From: Burhinus oedicnemus
Lineage: Eukaryota; Chordata; Aves; Charadriiformes; Burhinidae
Length of the DNA stretch: 64,000 nt
Direction of reading: 5' to 3'
Assembly (NCBI GenBank): GCA_008921705.1
Contig: VFFE01006074.1
Coordinates: 350,571 to 414,570, forward strand
The notes under the pieces were generated by a model. The model was not told the origin of the DNA. It saw only the letters and a list, made by a program, of their open reading frames with translations, and made no database searches. Position 1 is the first letter of the stretch. Every line of letters starts with the position of its first letter. Shown here piece by piece: positions 59,178 through 64,000 of this stretch. The translations under genes and the position numbers were made by a program.

Positions 59178-59725
59178 CTATCTTTCTCCATCTATACAAG
59201 TATTTTTTGTTTGCAGTTCATGTGTGGATTATAGTTTAGTACTGTGCATGTCCCGATAAGGTAAGCGGTGGATAGATAATGGCCCAAAGTACGTTTTTTA
59301 AAATGCTTACTTGTATGTCAAAGTTTCAAAGCAACTGCACAGAGCACATGTACCTTACTCTTTAATGCATCAGGCAACATAATTTAGAGGTAAAACACTA
59401 CCACTGAGAGGACTGAAAAAACATTTTAGCAAATCTCACATGCTTGTACTAAGCAGAAATTCTATTCCCTTGTTCAAAATTGAGGGTTTCAATTCCACAT
59501 ACAAGCTTTTTCTTCAGTCTTTTAAATACTGAAAAAAAATATATCCTCTATTGGAGAAACAAAAATAGTTCTGTCAAAACAAGGACAGAAAAGGCAAAGA
59601 CGACTCTTTTCTTTAATTGACAAGTCTCTAACACAGTCATTTTCTGCTTCATTTATCTGTGGCTGAAATATAACAAAACATCTCAAAGGGGTTTCAGTGA
59701 CCTGTTAGAACAGGATTGTAGAGTT
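59178..59725. other. Unique sequence up to the assembly gap
   Basis: AT-rich, no gene or repeat recognised. It ends in GATTGTAGAGTT directly before the N run. Confidence 0.55.
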
Positions 59726-59745
59726 NNNNNNNNNNNNNNNNNNNN
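59726..59745. other. Assembly gap (20 N)
   Basis: Twenty N. Left of it is non-repetitive sequence and right of it is a GGAGA array, so the missing part probably includes more of that array. The true length is unknown. Confidence 0.98.
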
Positions 59746-59794
59746 GAGGGGAGGAGAGGAGAGGAGAGGAGAGGAGAGGAGAGGAGAGGAGAGG
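59746..59794 (+). repeat. (GGAGA)n array beside the gap
   Basis: Nine to ten pentamers of the same GGAGA motif as the array at 59107, starting at the gap edge with GAGGGGAGGA and ending in GAGGACAAG. The array is cut by the gap, so its full length cannot be read. Confidence 0.95.
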
Positions 59795-59798
59795 ACAA

Positions 59799-59875
59799 GA
59801 CTATTTCAGTTGGAAGGGACCTACAACAATCATCTAATCCAACTGCCTGGCCAATTCAGGGCAGTGACCAATACT
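59799..59875 (-). mobile_element. Short CR1 LINE 3' end
   Basis: ACTATTTCAGTTGGAAGGGA followed by CCTACAACAATCATCTAATC and CAACTGCCTGGCCAATTCAG is the complement of a common avian CR1 3' terminus ('agaatagactatttcagttggaagggacctacaatgatcatctagtccaactgcctgacc'). Homology ends within about 80 bases, so only the 3' tip is left. In the CR1 sense direction the tail would run into the pentanucleotide array. Typical CR1 tails have 8-base or 5-base periodic tails, and the array here keeps a period of five. Confidence 0.8.
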
Positions 59876-62800
59876 GAATCAATGTAGTTCCCAGTCCAAT
59901 CCTAGAGGACACTGCAAAGCTGAAGTCTGTCCTGTGATGAACTTATTTCCTGCCTCAAATTTAACCTTCTGTTTCTCTATCAGTGGCCTGCTCTGAGCAA
60001 CTTTGGTGTATTTTGCAAAGCTGGGCTCATTTAGTGTTGGTGTCAAGATGAAACGTTACTAAACTGCATCAAGATTTTTTTCCAGCATGGTAACTTGATT
60101 CTTTTTACCCAAACTTTCACTGAAGGTGTAATGTTGTTTGTTCCCTGTCATATCTCACAGTGAAATGTTGCTGTACAGTCTTTCAAATGACTTATAGCTC
60201 ATCCCACTCATCATGGCATTTCACCTGTGATGATATACCTAATAGCTAGATATAACTAGTTTTAAAAATATTTTGCAATGAATTACTCAAAAGCTGGATT
60301 TATACAAGGGCTAAAATCTGACGTCTTCACTCAGGCAAAACTCACATGCAAGCCAATAGGAATTCGGCTTAAGAAAGAATTCAGAGTCCGACTCAACAGC
60401 AAATGATTTAAATAACACTAATACTACATTAATACAGTTCATGCAGAATACAGATTGAATTACCATTTTTTAGGAAAGAGTCAGAAGATTTGTATAAACA
60501 AATAGATTAAAAGTCTTAATCCTAAATGGGAAATATATTGGGCTACAGATCACTCCTGGTTTTTATACATATATATTTGTGAAACTGAAGATAAGAAGCA
60601 TTTGAACTTTGTTCTGGCACCTGCTAGCTCATAAAGCAATGCAAATAAAGTAGCATGTATGCTGGCTGAGTGTTAGAGTTCTTGGTGATTCACTGTGATC
60701 AAGGCCAGGAAAAGTGAGTTGTACTGAAAAAAGGTGAAAGATACAATGGTAGCCAGTGAAAAAAATCAATTTCACATGTACCAAGGCAGACAGCTAATCA
60801 AGTCCTGGACTTCGTTCTCTAAGCTGGCTGTTTCCTAATGTCCTGCTGTTTTAGAGATTCAGTTGGATCCCTCTGTATTTTTTAATGTTCCAAGTAAATG
60901 TAAATACAATTGCATAAAGTATAATCCATGGTGGGGTATATTTGAGCTCATGAGATCCACATGGCTATAGGAATCTATTTTATTCACTATAAAACACTAA
61001 CAGTCTATAGATCATCTTTGTTTCCTTATTGTTTTTTGGGTGTAATGTATATAATTTCACATTTGGATGGATTTTAAAACAAAATTAAATACAAAAACAT
61101 GTATGTAGTTTATGTGACTTCTCCTAATGTATGTGTTCTTAAGCAAGTGTCCATAATGCTCGTGTGTAATTTGGAAACAGGTTAAGTACCTGTGAAACGA
61201 AAAATACTATCATCCACTTTTATCAGCTTTATGAGAAACTGGTATTCTCTAAATGGACCAGTCAGAGGAAATGTGAGAGTTTCTAAAGACACAGGGAAGA
61301 TGACAGCATTTTAATTAGGTTATAACTAAAAATAAAACTGTGCAGAGATTTTACTGACTAAACTGTAAGACTGATCTGCCCTTAAACTCCACAAAGGGGA
61401 AGCTGCGCTTCTCTGGGTGCAGAGACAGAGTTTGACGAGAGCCCATAAGAAACGGCTCTGTTTCTAGGAAGGATGCACAACAGGATATTCCTCAAGTTTC
61501 TACATAGCATGTGTTCCCACATATGGTGTGGGGACTGTCACACCACATTCACCACATCTCACCAGCACAATTTTGGAGATGGCTGACCTGTTCTCTGGTA
61601 CATGGCATGTAAGTAGTCCAATGGTTACTGTCCAGAGCTGGGTCTCAAATCCTTGTCTTCTCACCAAAAGTTCCTAAGTGCTAGGAGAGAAAGACTGGCC
61701 AGCAAAAACAGAAGCCATCTGCACAAAGGGGACCTATCATGTACAGCTGGGTGGTTATTTCTCTGATGGTCACAGAAAACGGAAGTCAAGGAAGGGGAAA
61801 ACATGCTTGCTCTCATTAGGTTGGAATTAGAATTTTCTATCCACGTCTCAGGCTATTGGAGAATGTTTCATGCACTTTTAGGGACTTTTTAACTACACAG
61901 ATGCTTTTGTAAAGGATTTCCAAGAAAAGAAATGTTAAATCAAATCAATCAACTCTATCCAGTGTTTCCAGGAAGGGGAGATGATATCACAAGTCAGAAA
62001 CCCGGTTAATGGCACTTATACCAGAACACAGGCTTGTGGGCATGTGGCTGTAGGACGATGCTGAAGTCTTTTCGGGAAGTTGGAGCTGTGAGCTGGAAAT
62101 TGTACCAGCATCCAATCTTCACATCTTCAAATTCTTGGCAACATGAGATCCACGACAATTAACTGATAATTATGAGGAACTCACCACAAAAGGCTGTCTT
62201 GCAAGAGCAGGCAGAATATGCAGATTTTTAGTTTGCATAGATTTGCCTAATGCGTCCCACATAGATGGGTCTCACTCTGAACTGATGTCAGTGCAGCTTG
62301 TATGCCTTTCTAGAATAGCCAGAAGTTATAGGTAAAATTCAGGAATCACTGCATACTACAAGCCAGTTTAAAGAAGGAGGAAAAAAATAACGCTGGAGAG
62401 ACATGATAAATTGATTTTCAGTATGTGGCAAGTTGTTATAAAGAGTTTGATGGTGACTCTTTTACAATAGCAACTGATGAAAAGATGAGGGGGAAAAAAT
62501 CCCAATTTACAGCAAAGAAAATTTGGGTTGGAAATTAAGAAGAACATAACTGTAATGGGAACAAGAAATGTAGGAGGACATATACTCTCTCTTTGCTGAA
62601 GCTTTTTGAGGCTTGACTGCTGTCTATACAATATGTTCTGCACATACATCTGCCTAATTGGAGGGCGGTAAAATAGAGTTTCTCTTGAGACCCCTTCCTG
62701 TTACACAACACTGCAATCTCTGTTATTTTACAGAAAATAAATAATTATTTGTGACTATGGAGGTATCTAAACTGAGGTCTTGACTTTGCCCAAAAAATGC

Positions 62801-64000
62801 CAGACAGAAAGCAGTAATTGTGAAGATTAAGTCCAGAACAAAACCTCCCAGGAGTTTAGATTAATTCAGATATGGGACTTTGATTCTGCAGGTATTTTGG
62901 CTGGCTAGGAAATTAGGTCATTAACTATCATTATAATTTTAAAAGATGTTTATGGAAGCTCCCTAGGTGCTTTCCAGGGATTCAGCAACTCCTGCACACT
63001 GCTTAGAAGAGCTGACATGCTGGGATGCAGTCTTCCCAAAGTCTGGGGAGGTCTAGCTCTGTGGATTTGGCTATAACCACTTTCTGAGTAACAACAGTTC
63101 AAAAAAAGGGAAATTGAGAATTATTACAACCTCCCCATCCTTGTAACAGATTGGGAGAACTAGCCAGGACTTGACTCCCCGTTCTTCACAAGCCCATGAC
63201 ATCCCAGCTTCTTGGAGGGTTGACTGGGAAGGAGTCAAAGCCATGCTAAGGCTCACCCCACCAGTAGATGCATTTCAGCAAACTTTAAAATCCAAAGGGA
63301 AGGGAAAGAACTTGCATTGAGTATGAAAATCCCAGATCTGAGAGCAAGCCTTGGTGTCAGGTAGAATTTGCCTTACCTTTTACACACTTCTCATAATTGC
63401 TCTTACCACATCAGATAATTACCTGGTCCTTCTGTGTTTCAGCTAGTTGTGGGCAAGGCTGCCAAAAGCTTGGAGGTTATCTTTGCTTAAGCATCCAAGT
63501 ATTAAAAGGCTTAGCCAAAGCTTATCTCAGATTCTGGAGGCTTCTACGCTGGCCTCTCCATCACCTTCCTTTGCAGGACCCAAAACCTTTTCTCTCCTCA
63601 GTCAAAGGTGGCCACTGACTGCGAGGAAATCCAGATCTACCCTGTCCTTATATTATCTAATTATTTTCAAAACACTGCTGATATCAGTACTATTGCTAGA
63701 GATGGGCTTTACCTCTTCATCTGAGGCCAGGATTGAGCCTTCCCCAAGACGTAGATCCTGATTTTAGTTTGTTTTAAATGGATTACATAGTAGTGCCTCA
63801 GCAGCATTCACACCTATATCTGAACTCTGGAAGAGTTCAAAGCTGTTCATTTCTGGCTCACTCCTGAACACTTGTGTTCCTGCACCAGCCGCCAAATCAT
63901 ATGGTCTTTATTTTTTACTATCCCTATCTTCTTGGTTAACTGATAAAATAGTCAAAATGGAACTTTACCAAACTTCCTGGCTTAGAATCATCTTTCAGGT
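59876..64000. other. AT-rich unique sequence
   Basis: No gene, RNA gene or recognisable repeat over 4.1 kb. The part from 60240 to 61130 is notably AT-rich without being simple sequence, with words such as TGTATAAACAAATAGATTAA. A 93-codon minus-strand frame (62368-62649) and a 104-codon plus-strand frame (63447-63761) have no motif and are taken as chance. Confidence 0.5.

Noticed and set aside
59028..59234. Frames on both strands through the GGAGA array
   Set aside because: They translate the pentamer repeat (Arg/Gly/Glu or Ser/Pro/Leu runs) and are repeat artefacts.
1..64000. CRISPR arrays, operons, prophage or other bacterial systems
   Set aside because: The sequence is vertebrate nuclear DNA; no direct-repeat/spacer array, no dense coding and no bacterial signals are present.

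Overview
This window is vertebrate nuclear DNA, most likely from a bird. Three things point there: decayed CR1 LINE fragments of the avian/reptilian type with recognisable CR1 ORF2 protein, scattered MIR/L2-like remnants, and only a small visible load of interspersed repeats. There is no bacterial-style coding, no operon, no rRNA and no tRNA that holds up. A run of 20 N marks an assembly gap at 59726-59745. I could not recognise any conserved protein-coding gene. The window reads as intergenic DNA or the inside of a very large intron, and nearly all open frames longer than 60 codons look like chance.

Layout. From 1 to 13.6 kb: unique sequence with a few MIR-like remnants, a G-quadruplex-type tract and a near-perfect palindrome. 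From 13.6 to 14.4 kb: an old minus-strand CR1 piece with reverse-transcriptase sequence. From 14.4 to 23.4 kb: unique sequence with a poly-G run of 17, the longest open frame in the window (minus strand, 17.35-18.07 kb) and two splice-bounded stretches that could be exons. At 23.4-23.7 kb: a plus-strand CR1 3' end of an old type. At 24.3 kb: the clearest MIR remnant. At 28.0-28.5 kb: a decayed AT-rich interspersed repeat that I cannot name. From 29.57 to 32.52 kb: two minus-strand CR1 copies in the same orientation, each with ORF2 C-terminal coding broken by a nonsense codon. From 32.5 to 52 kb: largely featureless apart from one old CR1 fragment at 40.4 kb, microsatellites and two inverted repeats. 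From 52 to 55.3 kb: an AT microsatellite beside a TAATTA-rich patch, two possible exons on the plus strand, a pentanucleotide repeat and an L2-like patch. From 57 to 60 kb: A-rich, T-rich and GGAGA-type arrays, the assembly gap and a short CR1 3' end. From 60 to 64 kb: AT-rich unique sequence.

No set of genes works together here. The coding that can be supported is dead retrotransposon sequence. The points most worth testing are a possible start-codon exon of a secreted protein on the minus strand (22751-22862), two possible transcript exons on the plus strand (53679-53843 and 54354-54472), and the pair of pentanucleotide arrays around the gap. I see no evidence for a new biological system. 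All exon calls are inferences from splice-site appearance and need transcript or comparative data.
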